Notes: generated from the sequence alone by a model not told the origin. Shown: positions 45,510-55,379, counted from the first letter of the stretch. The stretch is DNA of 64,000 nt from DASYTH01 sp035762905 (GCF_035762905.1 NZ_DASUCC010000097.1:1-64000); one strand, 5' to 3'. Numbers and translations are program-made.

Positions 45510-47324
45510 TCAGGCCGGCGGTGGGGCGGCCGGGCAGAGGATCTTGGGTTGGGCGTTGTAGCGCACGGTGCGGGTGCTGCGCTTGATCTCCCGGCCGGAC
45601 AGGTCCTTGATGATCCGGGTGTCGGTGACGGTGAACCCGCGGATGCCGGCGGTGGTGTGACAGTTCTGCGCGGGACCCTGCTTCTCCTGCGGGTCCACGA
45701 AACCGCTGCGCTCGCCGGTGACCGACTCGATGATGTAGCGCTTGGTGCCCCAGATCTTGACCGTGATGCTGGACGGGGTCCAGATGGTCTGGATGGCAAC
45801 CCCCGTGGGTGCGTCGTTGGTGAACTTGAGGTCGATGACGCTGCCGCCGCTGGGGCTCTGGAACACCGTGGCCTCGCGGGCGGCCGGGTAGCGGCTGATG
45901 TAGTAGCTGTGCTCCTTGTGTCCGGCGTCGGTCATGCCGGCGAAGTAGGAGGCGTTGTAGAGCGTGGTGGCGAACTGGGAGATGCCGCCGCCGACCTCGC
46001 GGCCGGGGGCGCCGTCCTTGATCACGCCGGCCTCGACGTAGCCCTGCGCTGCGGTGCGCGGGCCGGTGAAGCCGTTGAGGCTGAAGGTGTCGCCTGGCTT
46101 GACGATGGCGCCGTTGACCTCGCCGGCGACCCGGCGGATGTTCTGGCCGGAGTCGGCCGCGAAGCCGCCGGTGGTGAACTCGCCGATCACCTCGTTGATG
46201 CCGAGGCCCTTGGCCGCCTCGGTGGTGACCTTGGCCGGCTTGGTGGCGTACTCCGCCTTGACCTCCCGGTTGGCGGTCAGCTTCAGCACGTCCAGCAGGC
46301 CCTTGAAGCTGTTGTCCCAGTTGATCGCCTTGCCGTCCACCGACGGCTGCACGGTCGGCCGGCCGCCCTCGAAGACGATCGCCGCGTCCTTGCCCTCCTT
46401 CTCGGTGCTGGCCAGCTGCGGCTGCACCGCGGCGACCACCTTGGCCTGGTCCAGCTTCACCGCGAGGCCACCGTTGCCGTCCGGCTCGAACACCAGCGCG
46501 CCGGCGATCGCGGCCGGCTCCAGCGTGGCGTCCTTGCCCTCGCCGTGCACGGTCACCGGGCCGGACACCGCCGGTTGCGCGACCTGCTGCAGCGCGTCGC
46601 GCACCGCGTCGGCGTTGGTCTTCACCGGCGTGCTGTCCACCGGCAGCTCGATCGTGCCGCCGTTGGCCCACTGGTCGACGATCGCCTCTCGGGAGCCGTC
46701 GACGTCGAGCTTCTGGCCGTTCTGCGCCTCGATCGCGACCGGGGTGGCGCCGTCGAACCGGATGCCGCCCTCGACCGGCTCCCGGTCGATCTTCGTCCGC
46801 AGCTCCTCGACGGCGCCGGTCAGGGCCAGGTTGTCGGTGCTGGTGGCCACGCCGATCTCGTGCGAGCCGCCGAACAGCGAGGTCAGCCGGGTGAACGGGT
46901 TCAGCGGCTGGGATCCGGCCCCGTCCAGGGTGGCCGCCCAGTCCAGGCGCAGGCCCGCCGTGTCCGGCTCCAGGGTCGCGTCGGTGCCGCCGGCGCGCAG
47001 CTTCACCGGCTGGGTCAGCCGCGGCTCGATCTCTCGGTGCAGCTTCTGCTCCGCCTCGGCGCGGGACAGCCCACCGATGTCGACGCCGGCCACGGTGACG
47101 CCACGTGGCACGTCACCGCTGCTGAGTATCAGGTCGACCGCGTAGAGCAGGCCGAGAACGCCGAACACCGCGCCGGCCACGATGCCGGCCCGCCGTAACT
47201 TGCGCCGGGCCGGGTCCGGTGACGGGTCCGGCCCGACACCGTCGAAGCCCGGCGCGGCCATGATCACGGTGGGCAGCACGTCGGTCTGCTCCATGTGTGT
47301 CTCTGGCCACGTGTGTCGCTCCAC
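45510..47324 (-). CDS. VanW-family cell-envelope protein with YoaR/PG-binding-like domains
   Basis: The protein of about 604 residues has a cytosolic N-terminus, one transmembrane helix (AGIVAGAVFGVLGLLYAVDLIL, about residues 45-65) and a large outside part. Two repeated YoaR-type putative peptidoglycan-binding domains (about 75-330) precede a VanW domain with EVGGGISQFATTLYNASYFAG near residue 430. The GTG at 47324 follows GGGAGG. The name VanW comes from vancomycin clusters, but the biochemical role is unknown. It is last in an operon with a GroES-like gene, 10 bases apart. Confidence 0.9.
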   Translation of the reverse strand: MERHTWPETHMEQTDVLPTVIMAAPGFDGVGPDPSPDPARRKLRRAGIVAGAVFGVLGLLYAVDLILSSGDVPRGVTVAGVDIGGLSRAEAEQKLHREIEPRLTQPVKLRAGGTDATLEPDTAGLRLDWAATLDGAGSQPLNPFTRLTSLFGGSHEIGVATSTDNLALTGAVEELRTKIDREPVEGGIRFDGATPVAIEAQNGQKLDVDGSREAIVDQWANGGTIELPVDSTPVKTNADAVRDALQQVAQPAVSGPVTVHGEGKDATLEPAAIAGALVFEPDGNGGLAVKLDQAKVVAAVQPQLASTEKEGKDAAIVFEGGRPTVQPSVDGKAINWDNSFKGLLDVLKLTANREVKAEYATKPAKVTTEAAKGLGINEVIGEFTTGGFAADSGQNIRRVAGEVNGAIVKPGDTFSLNGFTGPRTAAQGYVEAGVIKDGAPGREVGGGISQFATTLYNASYFAGMTDAGHKEHSYYISRYPAAREATVFQSPSGGSVIDLKFTNDAPTGVAIQTIWTPSSITVKIWGTKRYIIESVTGERSGFVDPQEKQGPAQNCHTTAGIRGFTVTDTRIIKDLSGREIKRSTRTVRYNAQPKILCPAAPPPA

Positions 47325-47334
47325 CACGCCTCCC

Positions 47335-47655
47335 TCAGAGGTAGAGACCGGTTCCGTGCTCGGTGCGTTCGCTCGCCATCGCGTGCAGGTCACGCTCGCG
47401 CATCACCAGGTAGGAGTGCCCCTGTACCTCGACCTCAAGCTGGTCCTCGGGGTTGAACAGGACACGGTCTCCCACCTTGATGTTGCGGACATTGGTGCCA
47501 ACACCGAGTACGTCCCCCCAGGCCAGCCGCCGGGCCATCTGAGCCGTGGCCGGGATGACGATACCGCCGGTGCTACGCCGTTCCCCTTCCTCGGGAGTGA
47601 GCCGCACCAACACCCGGTCGTGCAGCATCTGAATCTCGAGTTTGGGCTCCGGCAC
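47335..47655 (-). CDS. Orphan GroES-like co-chaperonin
   Basis: The 106-residue protein has a GroES beta-barrel, with a mobile-loop region containing STGGIVIPATAQ and the core strand VGDRVLFNPEDQLEVE. The mobile-loop hydrophobic tripeptide (IVI) needed for GroEL binding is kept. No groEL gene is nearby. The GTG start at 47655 is the only plausible one. It lies between the beta-helical membrane protein and the VanW gene on the same strand, an unusual setting for a co-chaperonin. Confidence 0.85.
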   Translation of the reverse strand: MPEPKLEIQMLHDRVLVRLTPEEGERRSTGGIVIPATAQMARRLAWGDVLGVGTNVRNIKVGDRVLFNPEDQLEVEVQGHSYLVMRERDLHAMASERTEHGTGLYL

Positions 47656-47700
47656 CGCCGAATGGTATCGGCAGGCCCGCCGTGGGTGGCGAATACCTAC

Positions 47701-49914
47701 CTAACTCGTCCGGCGCAGCATCCGGGTGAGTCCCGCGGCCACTGTCGTGGCCAGCACCCACCCGGCGGCGATCAGCGTAGCGGAGATCCACTGCGACGCG
47801 CCGGTGACCAGCCAGCGGTTCTTGTGACCGAAGTCGACGATCGGGATCAGCGTGTCCAGCGTGTACAGCAGCGGGCTCCAGACCAGCCGGTCGTCGGCGT
47901 TGGCCTCGACCGGCGCGGGGTGCAGCGCGAACCACATGCTGCCGGCCACCAGGCAGGCCACCAGCCACAACAGCGCGCGCATCGGCCGGTAGCCGTAGCC
48001 GACCATCCACAGCTGTAACCAACTCCACACCCGCACCATCGGGCCGAGCACCCGGTAGCCCTCGGCGAGCGCCACGTACCGCCACCGTTGCTTGGCGATC
48101 AGCACGGTGGCCGCGTGCTCCTCGTTCCCGCTGGCCCGCAGCATCGCGGCGAACTGCTCGTACGGGCCGGGCCGGTAGACGTCGCGCATGCCGTGCCGCA
48201 GCCAGCGCAACCGTTCCCGGACCGCGGCGTCGTCCTCGAGGTCGATCGGCACGGCGAGCGCGTCGTAGCGGAAGTCCTCCAGGTCGATGCGGCCCTCGGA
48301 GTCCCAGAACCGGGCGTTGTCGGCCAGCGAGGCGCACCGCGCGTGCCGCAGGACGATCCGGCCGCGCGGCACCGTGCCGACGTCCAGCCGCAGCTCCTGG
48401 GTGATCAGGCCGAACGCGTTGAGCGCCACCCCGGTCAGGGTCGAACCCAGCTCGGCGCCGCGGAAGTTGGTCTCCCGGCCGATCATCGCCCGGCGGGCCC
48501 GGATCTCGCCGTGCGAGGAGAACGCCCGGCCGGCCCGGATGGCGCAGATGAGGTCCCGGCCGATGTTGGTCACCCGCAGATCGACGGACGGTTTGCGGGT
48601 GCGGTCGCGGTAGTGGCCGGGGCTGATCAGCCGGCTGCCGCCGAGGTCGAGGTTGGCACCGATCTTGGCGCCGGGTAACAGGATCGAGCCGAACACCACG
48701 ATGTTGCGGCCGTCCAGGTTGCCCCCGGTGGTGAACCGGCGGCCCTCGACCGCGTCGCCGCCCCGGTTGGACAGCACCGAGCCGTCCAGCAGCACGGTGC
48801 CCCGCACCACCACGTCCACCAGCCGGACCTGACCGGCGATCCGCGCCTCCCTGGCGTCGATGCCGCCGCGGATCTCGGTGCCGTCGAAGTGCACCGCCAG
48901 ATCCTGGTACGGGCCTGGGCGCGGCCCCTCGGTCAGTTCCTCGAACGGCTCCTGTCCGCCGGACAGGTCGATCAGCGCGCCGGAGAGCCGGACCGAGCCG
49001 CCCACGTAGGCGTTGACGATGCGCAGTGTCCCGGTGCTGTCGAAGCCGTGGTCGGCGTCGACGTTGCCGGACACCCGGATCCGGTCGGCGATCAGCGTGG
49101 CCTGCGGGTCGAAGAACGGCTCGCTCACCGGCCGCTCGCGCACCTCGTCCGGCGGCGGCCGCAGCTGGGCGCCGCGCATCGAGAAGTCGCTCTCGATCCG
49201 GGCGCTCGGCAGGAACAACCGACCGGTCGAGGTGAACCGCCCGGTCCGCGGGTCGGCGGTCAGGTGCAGGTTGCCGCCGACGTGCAACCCGTTGCCGTTG
49301 AGCGAGTAGCCGTTGGGGTTGGACAGTCGCGCGCCGGCGAAGTTCACGTTGCCGCCGCTGCGCAGGCCGGGGATGCGCAGCTCGCCCCGGGTCTTCAGCC
49401 GGGCGCCGAGCAGCGCGCCGGCCAGGATCAGCCGGTCGGCGTGCAGGGCAAGGCCACCGGGGTTGTTCAGCTCGGCGTCGCGCAGCGACAGCGAGCCGTC
49501 GATGTGCGCGTCGGTCAGGTCCACCGTGCCGTCCACCACGGTGCCGTCGGTCAGCGACAGATCGTTGTCACAGCGCAGGTTGCGGCCCTCGAGACCGGGC
49601 AGCCAGCACCGGTTGAACTCAAGGCCGGCGAGCTTGGCCTGGCGCAGGTCCGGCGGGTTCTGGAACCGGCAGCGGACGAAATCCAGCAGGAACGGGAACT
49701 CCACCGCGCGCAGGTCAAGCGTGCCGACCAGGAACTTGTCCGACACGGTGAGCACCGGCGCCACGTTCGGCCGGCGCACCAGCCGCAGCACGCCGCCGGT
49801 GTCCCGCTCCAGCGCCTCGCGCACCACGAGGTTCACGTCCATGTACGCCCAGCGCGGTGGGTACTCCTCGAACGGATCGAGGGTGCGCGCGCCGGTGTCC
49901 CCGGGTTCCGCCAT
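47701..49914 (-). CDS. Large beta-helical membrane protein, unknown
   Basis: The 737-residue protein starts with a soluble part. From about residue 55 to 560 it has dense repeats of short hydrophobic strands and turns (for example VDLTDAHIDGSLSLRDAEL and LRIPGLRSGGNVNFAGARL), spaced about 20 residues, that look like a right-handed parallel beta-helix. Two transmembrane helices near residues 640-660 and 710-730 follow. Such proteins are often misnamed oxidoreductases; no cofactor motif is seen. It heads the operon with the GroES-like and VanW genes, 60 bases after the ABC-transporter gene. Confidence 0.8.
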   Translation of the reverse strand: MAEPGDTGARTLDPFEEYPPRWAYMDVNLVVREALERDTGGVLRLVRRPNVAPVLTVSDKFLVGTLDLRAVEFPFLLDFVRCRFQNPPDLRQAKLAGLEFNRCWLPGLEGRNLRCDNDLSLTDGTVVDGTVDLTDAHIDGSLSLRDAELNNPGGLALHADRLILAGALLGARLKTRGELRIPGLRSGGNVNFAGARLSNPNGYSLNGNGLHVGGNLHLTADPRTGRFTSTGRLFLPSARIESDFSMRGAQLRPPPDEVRERPVSEPFFDPQATLIADRIRVSGNVDADHGFDSTGTLRIVNAYVGGSVRLSGALIDLSGGQEPFEELTEGPRPGPYQDLAVHFDGTEIRGGIDAREARIAGQVRLVDVVVRGTVLLDGSVLSNRGGDAVEGRRFTTGGNLDGRNIVVFGSILLPGAKIGANLDLGGSRLISPGHYRDRTRKPSVDLRVTNIGRDLICAIRAGRAFSSHGEIRARRAMIGRETNFRGAELGSTLTGVALNAFGLITQELRLDVGTVPRGRIVLRHARCASLADNARFWDSEGRIDLEDFRYDALAVPIDLEDDAAVRERLRWLRHGMRDVYRPGPYEQFAAMLRASGNEEHAATVLIAKQRWRYVALAEGYRVLGPMVRVWSWLQLWMVGYGYRPMRALLWLVACLVAGSMWFALHPAPVEANADDRLVWSPLLYTLDTLIPIVDFGHKNRWLVTGASQWISATLIAAGWVLATTVAAGLTRMLRRTS

Positions 49915-49973
49915 GACTCCTGCCCTCCCCCTTCCCCCGCCGTTGTGACGAGGAGCGCTGGTCCGGCGTTCCG

Positions 49974-50747
49974 CTACTCCCGGTCGGAGATGGGGTTGAG
50001 CACCCGGGACAGGAACGACCGGGTCCGCTCGTGCTGCGGGTCGCCGATCACCTGGGCGGGCGGGCCCTCCTCGACCACCATGCCGGCGTCCATGAACAGC
50101 ACCTTGTCGGCGACCTCGCGGGCGAAGAGCATCTCGTGGGTGACCACGAGCATGGTCATGCCCTCGAGGGCGAGCTTGCGCATGACGTTCAGCACGTCGC
50201 CGACCAGCTCGGGGTCCAGCGCCGAGGTGGGCTCGTCGAACAGCATCACGTCCGGGTTCATGGACAGCGCGCGGGCGATCGCCACCCGCTGCTGCTGACC
50301 GCCGGAGAGCTGATGGGGCATGGCGTTGGCCTTCTCGGCCAGCCCGACCCGCTCCAGGTTCGCCAGCGCCACCTTCTGCGCCTCGTCCCGGTCCCGGCGC
50401 AGCACCTTGCGCTGGGCGAACATCAGGTTGTTCAGCACGTTGAGGTTGGCAAACAGGTTGAACGACTGGAACACCATGCCGATCCGGCGGCGCGCGGCGT
50501 CGATGTCGACGTCCGGATCGGTCAGCTCGACGCCGTCCACCACGACGGTGCCGCCGTTCGGCTCCTCCAGCATGTTCACGCAGCGCAGCAGCGTGGACTT
50601 GCCCGAGCCGGACGGGCCGATGACGCAGACCACCTCGCCGCGGTTGACCGTCAGGTCGATGCCGCGCAGCACCTCGAGCGGTCCGAAGGACTTGGTCAGG
50701 CCGGTGATCTCGATAGCGACGTCGACGTCGCTGGTCGCCTCGGTCAT
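49974..50747 (-). CDS. Polar amino-acid ABC transporter, ATP-binding subunit
   Basis: The 257-residue ATPase has Walker A GPSGSGKSTLLRC near residue 44, signature LSGGQQQRVAIARAL near residue 148 and Walker B VMLFDEPTSALDPE, with the His switch in VVTHEM. It energises the GluC/GlnP-like permease just upstream. The ATG overlaps the permease stop as ATGA. It is the third gene of the operon. Confidence 0.95.
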   Translation of the reverse strand: MTEATSDVDVAIEITGLTKSFGPLEVLRGIDLTVNRGEVVCVIGPSGSGKSTLLRCVNMLEEPNGGTVVVDGVELTDPDVDIDAARRRIGMVFQSFNLFANLNVLNNLMFAQRKVLRRDRDEAQKVALANLERVGLAEKANAMPHQLSGGQQQRVAIARALSMNPDVMLFDEPTSALDPELVGDVLNVMRKLALEGMTMLVVTHEMLFAREVADKVLFMDAGMVVEEGPPAQVIGDPQHERTRSFLSRVLNPISDRE

Positions 50748-51571
50748 GCCTTCGCCTCCACCGTGGGTGACTCTGGGGTGCTGATCTTCTTCCCGCCGGT
50801 GCTGCGCTCCAGGTAGCGGGACAGGTAACCGAGCGGGATCGTGATGATCAGGTAGCAGAAACCGGCCACCACGACCGGGGTCAGGCTGCGGTACTGGTTC
50901 AGCGCGACCCGGCCGAACTGGGTCAGCTCGTACTCCAGCACGGTCGAACCGAGGAACAGCGCCAGCGACGAGTCCTTGGTGAGCATGATCAGCTCGTTGG
51001 TCAGCGGCGGCAGAATGATCTTGAAAGCCTGCGGGACGACCACGAACGTCGTGGTCCGCCCGGCGGACAGGCCCAGCGACCGGGCCGCCTCCACCTGACC
51101 GGCCGGCACCGCCTGGATGCCGGCCCGGAACGTCTCCGCCATGTACGCCGAGGCCACGATGCCCAGGGCGATCGCCAGCGCGGTGTACTTGTCGAAGAAC
51201 GTGCCGGGGAACGCGATCGGGACGCCGGTGCCGATCGCCAGGATGATCAGCAGGGCCGGCAGACCGCGGAAGAACTCGATGTAGGCGCCGGCCACCCAGC
51301 GGTACACGCGGATGCTGGACAGCCGCATCAGGGCCAGCACCAGGCCGACGACCAGGCCCACGCTGAACCCGAGCGCGGTGTAGATCACGGTGTTCTTCAA
51401 CCCGACGGTGATGACCTCGGGAAACATCGCCTTGGCGACCTCGACGTCGAAGAACGTCGCGCGGATCTTCGCCCAGTCGGCGGTGACCGCGAGGACCAGC
51501 ACGACCACGAGGCCGATCCCGTACTGCACACCGCGGAACACCTTTGCGCGCTGGCGCTTGGACAGGGCCAT
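50744..51571 (-). CDS. Polar amino-acid ABC transporter permease
   Basis: The 275-residue membrane protein has five or so helices and the EAA-like loop (EAARSLGLSAGRTTTFVVVPQAFKIILPPL) near residue 155-185 that contacts the ATPase. It belongs to the HisM/GlnP family, importing a polar amino acid such as glutamate or glutamine. It lies between the receptor and ATPase genes, with a conserved hairpin separating it from the receptor. Confidence 0.93.
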   Translation of the reverse strand: MALSKRQRAKVFRGVQYGIGLVVVLVLAVTADWAKIRATFFDVEVAKAMFPEVITVGLKNTVIYTALGFSVGLVVGLVLALMRLSSIRVYRWVAGAYIEFFRGLPALLIILAIGTGVPIAFPGTFFDKYTALAIALGIVASAYMAETFRAGIQAVPAGQVEAARSLGLSAGRTTTFVVVPQAFKIILPPLTNELIMLTKDSSLALFLGSTVLEYELTQFGRVALNQYRSLTPVVVAGFCYLIITIPLGYLSRYLERSTGGKKISTPESPTVEAKA

Positions 51572-51607
51572 GCACCCTCCTCGGGGTGGGGGACGTGGGG
51601 CGGCGAA

Positions 51608-51638
51608 GGGGGCCCGCGCGAGTATCGCGCAGGCCCCC
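51608..51638 (-). other. RNA hairpin between receptor and permease genes
   Basis: GGGGGCC (51608-51614) pairs with GGCCCCC (51632-51638), and inside it GCGCGA pairs with TCGCGC around a GTA loop. One C/A mismatch separates the two stems. No T-run follows, so it may stabilise the upstream receptor transcript and lower permease expression, as is common in ABC operons. Confidence 0.7.
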
Positions 51639-51651
51639 TCGGATCAGACGG

Positions 51652-52470
51652 TCACTCCGGCTTCTTGCCGAACCACTTCTCGTAGATCGTGTCGTACTGG
51701 CCGCTGGACTTGGCCTCGGCGAGCACCTCATTGATCACCTTGAGCAGCTCGGCGTTGCCCTTCTTCAGGCCGATGCCGTACTGCTCGCCGGTGTCGAACT
51801 CCTTGCTCACCTCGAAGTCGGTCTTCTCCTTGATCCAGTCGTAGAGCACGCCGTTGTCGTTGATGCCGGCGTCCACCTGGCCGGTCTCCACGGCGGTCAG
51901 CAGCAGGCCGAGGTCCTCGAACACCACCAGGTTGGCGCCGGAGGCGTTCTTCGTCGCGTACTCCTGGCCGGTGGTGGAGTTCTGCACGCCCAGCTTCTTG
52001 CCGGACAGCTTCGACAGGTCGTCGATCCCGGAGCCCTTCTTGACCAGCAGCGCCTGGGTGGCGTCGAAGTACGGGTCGGAGAAGTCGATGTTCTGCTTGC
52101 GGGCGTCGGTGATGGTCATCCCGGCCGAGGACAGGTCGCACTTGCCAGCGCTGAAGTCGGCGCCGGACTGGATGCCGTCGAACGGGGTGTCGATGACGTC
52201 CTGGGTGACGCCGAGCTTCTTGGCGACCAGGTCGACCAGGTCGATGTCGAAGCCGATCACCTTGCCGCCCTCTTCGTACTCGAACGGCTTGTACGGCAGC
52301 CCGGTGCAGTTGGTCAGCTTGCCGGAGGCGACGAGCTGGACGTTCGGAGCCGCACCGGCGTTCGTGCCGGACGGCTGGCTACCGGGGGTGTTGCTGTCCC
52401 CACAGCCGGCGACCGCGATGGCCATAGCGGGCAGCACGGCGAGCACCCTCAGTTTGGACAGACCTGCCAC
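51652..52470 (-). CDS. Amino-acid ABC transporter substrate-binding lipoprotein
   Basis: The 272-residue protein has a lipoprotein signal (AMAIAVAGCGDS, lipid Cys near residue 23) and the type 3 binding-protein fold (YEEGGKVIGFDIDLVDLVAKKLG, then AGMTITDARKQNIDFSDPYF). It captures a polar amino acid at the cell surface. The GTG at 52470 is chosen because AGGAG precedes it by 8 bases; a longer ATG form would place residues before the signal. It is first in the operon. Confidence 0.94.
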   Translation of the reverse strand: MAGLSKLRVLAVLPAMAIAVAGCGDSNTPGSQPSGTNAGAAPNVQLVASGKLTNCTGLPYKPFEYEEGGKVIGFDIDLVDLVAKKLGVTQDVIDTPFDGIQSGADFSAGKCDLSSAGMTITDARKQNIDFSDPYFDATQALLVKKGSGIDDLSKLSGKKLGVQNSTTGQEYATKNASGANLVVFEDLGLLLTAVETGQVDAGINDNGVLYDWIKEKTDFEVSKEFDTGEQYGIGLKKGNAELLKVINEVLAEAKSSGQYDTIYEKWFGKKPE

Positions 52471-52593
52471 GATGTCACTCCTCGTTACTTCGATCGGGCG
52501 AGTGCCCGCATACTGCCACCTCATCGGGCGCGTGCCCAAAGTCGGCCGATCCGTTGCGGCTTGGCAGCGTAGTTGTTGCGGGACGTTAACCGG

Positions 52594-55284
52594 TCACCGG
52601 TGCCGGTGCCCGGGCCAGCCCACCAGGAGAACCGCCACGAGCGCGGTCCATCCGGTCTGGTGGGTGGCGCCGAGGCCCTCGCCGGTGTCGCCGTCGAAGT
52701 ACTCGCTGAACGTGAGGTGATCGGACCACAGCGGAGAGTCACCGGCCTCGACCCGCTTGCCGTCTGCCGGGCGACGACCGTCCGTGCCGGGCAGGAACAG
52801 CGCGGCCAGCCGGCGGGACAGCTCCGCGGCCACCGCGCCGAGCGGGCGGCTCCGCCCGGAGCCGGTGGGCAGCTCGACGGTGAACGCGCCGCCGTGGAAC
52901 GCGTCCAGCTCGTAGAGCGCCTCCACCAGCAGCGCGTTGCACGGAAACCAGACCGGCCCGCGCCAGTTGGAGTTCCCGCCGAACATCGGGGTGTGCGACT
53001 CGCCCGGCTCGTAGCCGACCCCGTGGTGCTGCCCGGCGATCTCCACCGCGAGGCCGTCCCGGTGCGCCGCGGACATCGACCGGATGCCGTGCGGGGACAG
53101 GAACTCCGCCTCGTCCAGCATCCGGTGCAGCACCCGGCGCAGCTTGTCCTCGTCCAGCAGGGACAACAGCGCGCGGCGCCCGTCCGGCCCGGTCCGCCAG
53201 GCGATGAACTGGCCGAACTCCGGCTGATGGCGCAACAGGTAGTTGAGCCGGCCGGCGAAGCCCGGCAGCTCCTCGAACACCCAACGCTCCAGCGGAGCAC
53301 AGGCCAGCAGCGGAATCAGCCCGACCATCGAGCGCACCCGCACCGGCCGCGACTCCACCCCGCCGTCCGGGCGGTGCCGGGACACCAGGTCGTAGCAGAA
53401 CCCGTCGCGCTCGTCCCAGATCCCCCGGGACGCCGAGCCGAACTGGGCGGAAACCTGGGCGATGGAAAGGAAATGCTCGACGAACTTGGTGGCCACGTCC
53501 TCGTAGGCCTCGTCCACCCGGGCCAGCTCGAGCGCGATCTGCATGAGGTGCAAGGAATACGTGGCCATCCACGAGGTGGCGTCGGACTGCTCGAACCACC
53601 AGCCCTCCGGCAGCCGGGCCGACCGGTTCACCGGGCCGATGTTGTCCATGCCGAGAAAGCCGCCCTCGAACAGGTAGTTGCCGTCGGCGTCCTTGTTGTT
53701 GACCCACCAGGAGAAGTTCAGCAGCAGCTTGTGGAACACCCGGGCCAGGAACACCCGGTCGCCGGTGCCGGTCGCGGCCTGCTCGGCGCGATAGACCTGC
53801 AGGCTCGCCCAGGCGTGCACCGGCGGGTTGACGTCGCCGAACGACCACTCGTATGCGGGCAGCTGGCCGTTCGGGTGCATCATCCACTCCCGGCACAGCA
53901 GCAGCAGCTGCTCCTTGGCGAACGCCGGATCCACCAGGGCGAACGGCAGCATGTGGAAGGCCAGGTCCCAAGCGGCGAACCAAGGGTACTCCCACTCGTC
54001 CGGCATGGACAGCACGTCGGCCACGTCCAGGTGCCGCCAGTGCACGTTGCGGGCATAGGCGAGGCGCCGCTCGCCGGGCGCCGGCGGGCTGGCCGGGTCG
54101 CCATCCAGCCAGTGCCGAAGCCGGAACCGGTAGATCTGCTTGGTCCACAACAGACCGGCAAGCGCCCGGCGCATCACCCGGGTCTCCTCCGGGCCGTCCG
54201 CGGCGGGCAACCCGGCGTAGAACTCGTCCGCCTCGCGGCCTCGATCGTCCATTGTGGACACGAAGGTGGGGCCGAAGGCGCTGCCGTGGCCGGCGCCGGC
54301 GATCAGCCGCAGCCGCACGGTGACCGCCTCGCCCGGAAGCACCGCCGGGAAGTGGTACCAGGCCGCGGCCTTGGTGCCGGGCTGGGAGGCGGTGCCCGGC
54401 GGCACCACCTGGCAGCTGTCCGGCACGCCCCGGACCACGTGGTTGTCGATGCCGGACTTGGTGTAGCGGCTGGGGTTGGCCGCCGCCCCGTACAGCTCGA
54501 CCGCGTCGGTCTCGTTGTCGGTCACCAGCATCGTCGGCGTCCCGTCGGCGTGCAGGGTGTACCGGCCGAGCCGGGAATGCTCGGCAACCACCCGGGCCCA
54601 GCCGCCCGCCGTCGAGGCGATCAGCGCCGGCCGGCGGGCGTCCCGGCCCCACGACCAGGTGTTGCGGAACCACAGCTGCGGCAACAGGTGCAGCGGCGCA
54701 GGCTCGGGCCCGTGGTTGACCGCGGTGATCTCCACGCAGATGTCGTCCGGAGCCGCCTTGGCGTAGCTGACCGTGACGTCGAAGAACCGGTTCTCGGCGA
54801 GCACCCCGGTGTCGGCCAGCTCCGGCTCCCGCTCGTCGCGGCGCGCCTCGGCGGCCCGCGCGCGCAGGTCGTGGTACGGGAACGCGGCCTGCGGGTACCG
54901 GTAGAGCACCTGCATCCAGGAGTGCGTCGGGGTACCGTCCAGCACCCACCAGTACTCCTTGACGTCCTCGCCGTGGTTGCCCTCGTGGTTGCTGACCCCG
55001 AACAGCCGCTCCTTGAGGATCTCGTCGCGGCCGTTCCACAGCGCCAGCGCGAGGTTGAGGAACCCGTGCCGGTCGCAGATCCCGGCGATGCCGTCCTCGC
55101 CCCAGCGGTAGGTGCGCGACCGGGCGGCGTCGAACGGGAAGTAGCCCCAGGCGTCGCCGTGCGCGGAGTAGTCCTCGCGCACGGTGCCCCACTGCCGGCC
55201 GGCGAGATAGGGACCCCACAGCCGCCACGGCGCGTCGGCCGTCGGCGCGTCGGCCAGCCGCGCCCGCTCCGCCGGTTCGCTCAC
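52594..55284 (-). CDS. MGH1/GH63-like glucosidase-type protein
   Basis: The 896-residue cytosolic protein matches the mannosylglycerate-hydrolase-1-like, GH63-family pattern. The (alpha/alpha)6 catalytic domain has WEYPWFAAWDLAFHMLPFALVDPAFAKEQL near residue 455-485, ADGNYLFEGGFLGMDNIGP and GGNSNWRGPVWFPCNALL near residue 750. An N-terminal beta-rich domain precedes. The general acid and base acidic residues are expected in these segments. The sugar substrate is unknown, possibly glucosylglycerate or mannosylglycerate-type compatible solutes. It stands alone. Confidence 0.88.
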   Translation of the reverse strand: MSEPAERARLADAPTADAPWRLWGPYLAGRQWGTVREDYSAHGDAWGYFPFDAARSRTYRWGEDGIAGICDRHGFLNLALALWNGRDEILKERLFGVSNHEGNHGEDVKEYWWVLDGTPTHSWMQVLYRYPQAAFPYHDLRARAAEARRDEREPELADTGVLAENRFFDVTVSYAKAAPDDICVEITAVNHGPEPAPLHLLPQLWFRNTWSWGRDARRPALIASTAGGWARVVAEHSRLGRYTLHADGTPTMLVTDNETDAVELYGAAANPSRYTKSGIDNHVVRGVPDSCQVVPPGTASQPGTKAAAWYHFPAVLPGEAVTVRLRLIAGAGHGSAFGPTFVSTMDDRGREADEFYAGLPAADGPEETRVMRRALAGLLWTKQIYRFRLRHWLDGDPASPPAPGERRLAYARNVHWRHLDVADVLSMPDEWEYPWFAAWDLAFHMLPFALVDPAFAKEQLLLLCREWMMHPNGQLPAYEWSFGDVNPPVHAWASLQVYRAEQAATGTGDRVFLARVFHKLLLNFSWWVNNKDADGNYLFEGGFLGMDNIGPVNRSARLPEGWWFEQSDATSWMATYSLHLMQIALELARVDEAYEDVATKFVEHFLSIAQVSAQFGSASRGIWDERDGFCYDLVSRHRPDGGVESRPVRVRSMVGLIPLLACAPLERWVFEELPGFAGRLNYLLRHQPEFGQFIAWRTGPDGRRALLSLLDEDKLRRVLHRMLDEAEFLSPHGIRSMSAAHRDGLAVEIAGQHHGVGYEPGESHTPMFGGNSNWRGPVWFPCNALLVEALYELDAFHGGAFTVELPTGSGRSRPLGAVAAELSRRLAALFLPGTDGRRPADGKRVEAGDSPLWSDHLTFSEYFDGDTGEGLGATHQTGWTALVAVLLVGWPGHRHR

Positions 55285-55379
55285 CCGTCCAGTCTGGGCG
55301 AGTGACGCCGGCCACCCAAGCCCGGCCGAGCCCCTACCGCACGGTTTGTCGCACTGCGCACGTGGGAAGAATGGGGATC

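Noticed and set aside
43477..46671. 1064-codon frame spanning fadE5 and the VanW gene on the minus strand
   Set aside because: It covers two well-supported genes and the strong hairpin between them; composition is that of a shadow.
45510..47324. Vancomycin resistance cluster
   Set aside because: The VanW domain protein occurs widely in actinomycetes; no vanHAX, vanS or vanR genes are present.
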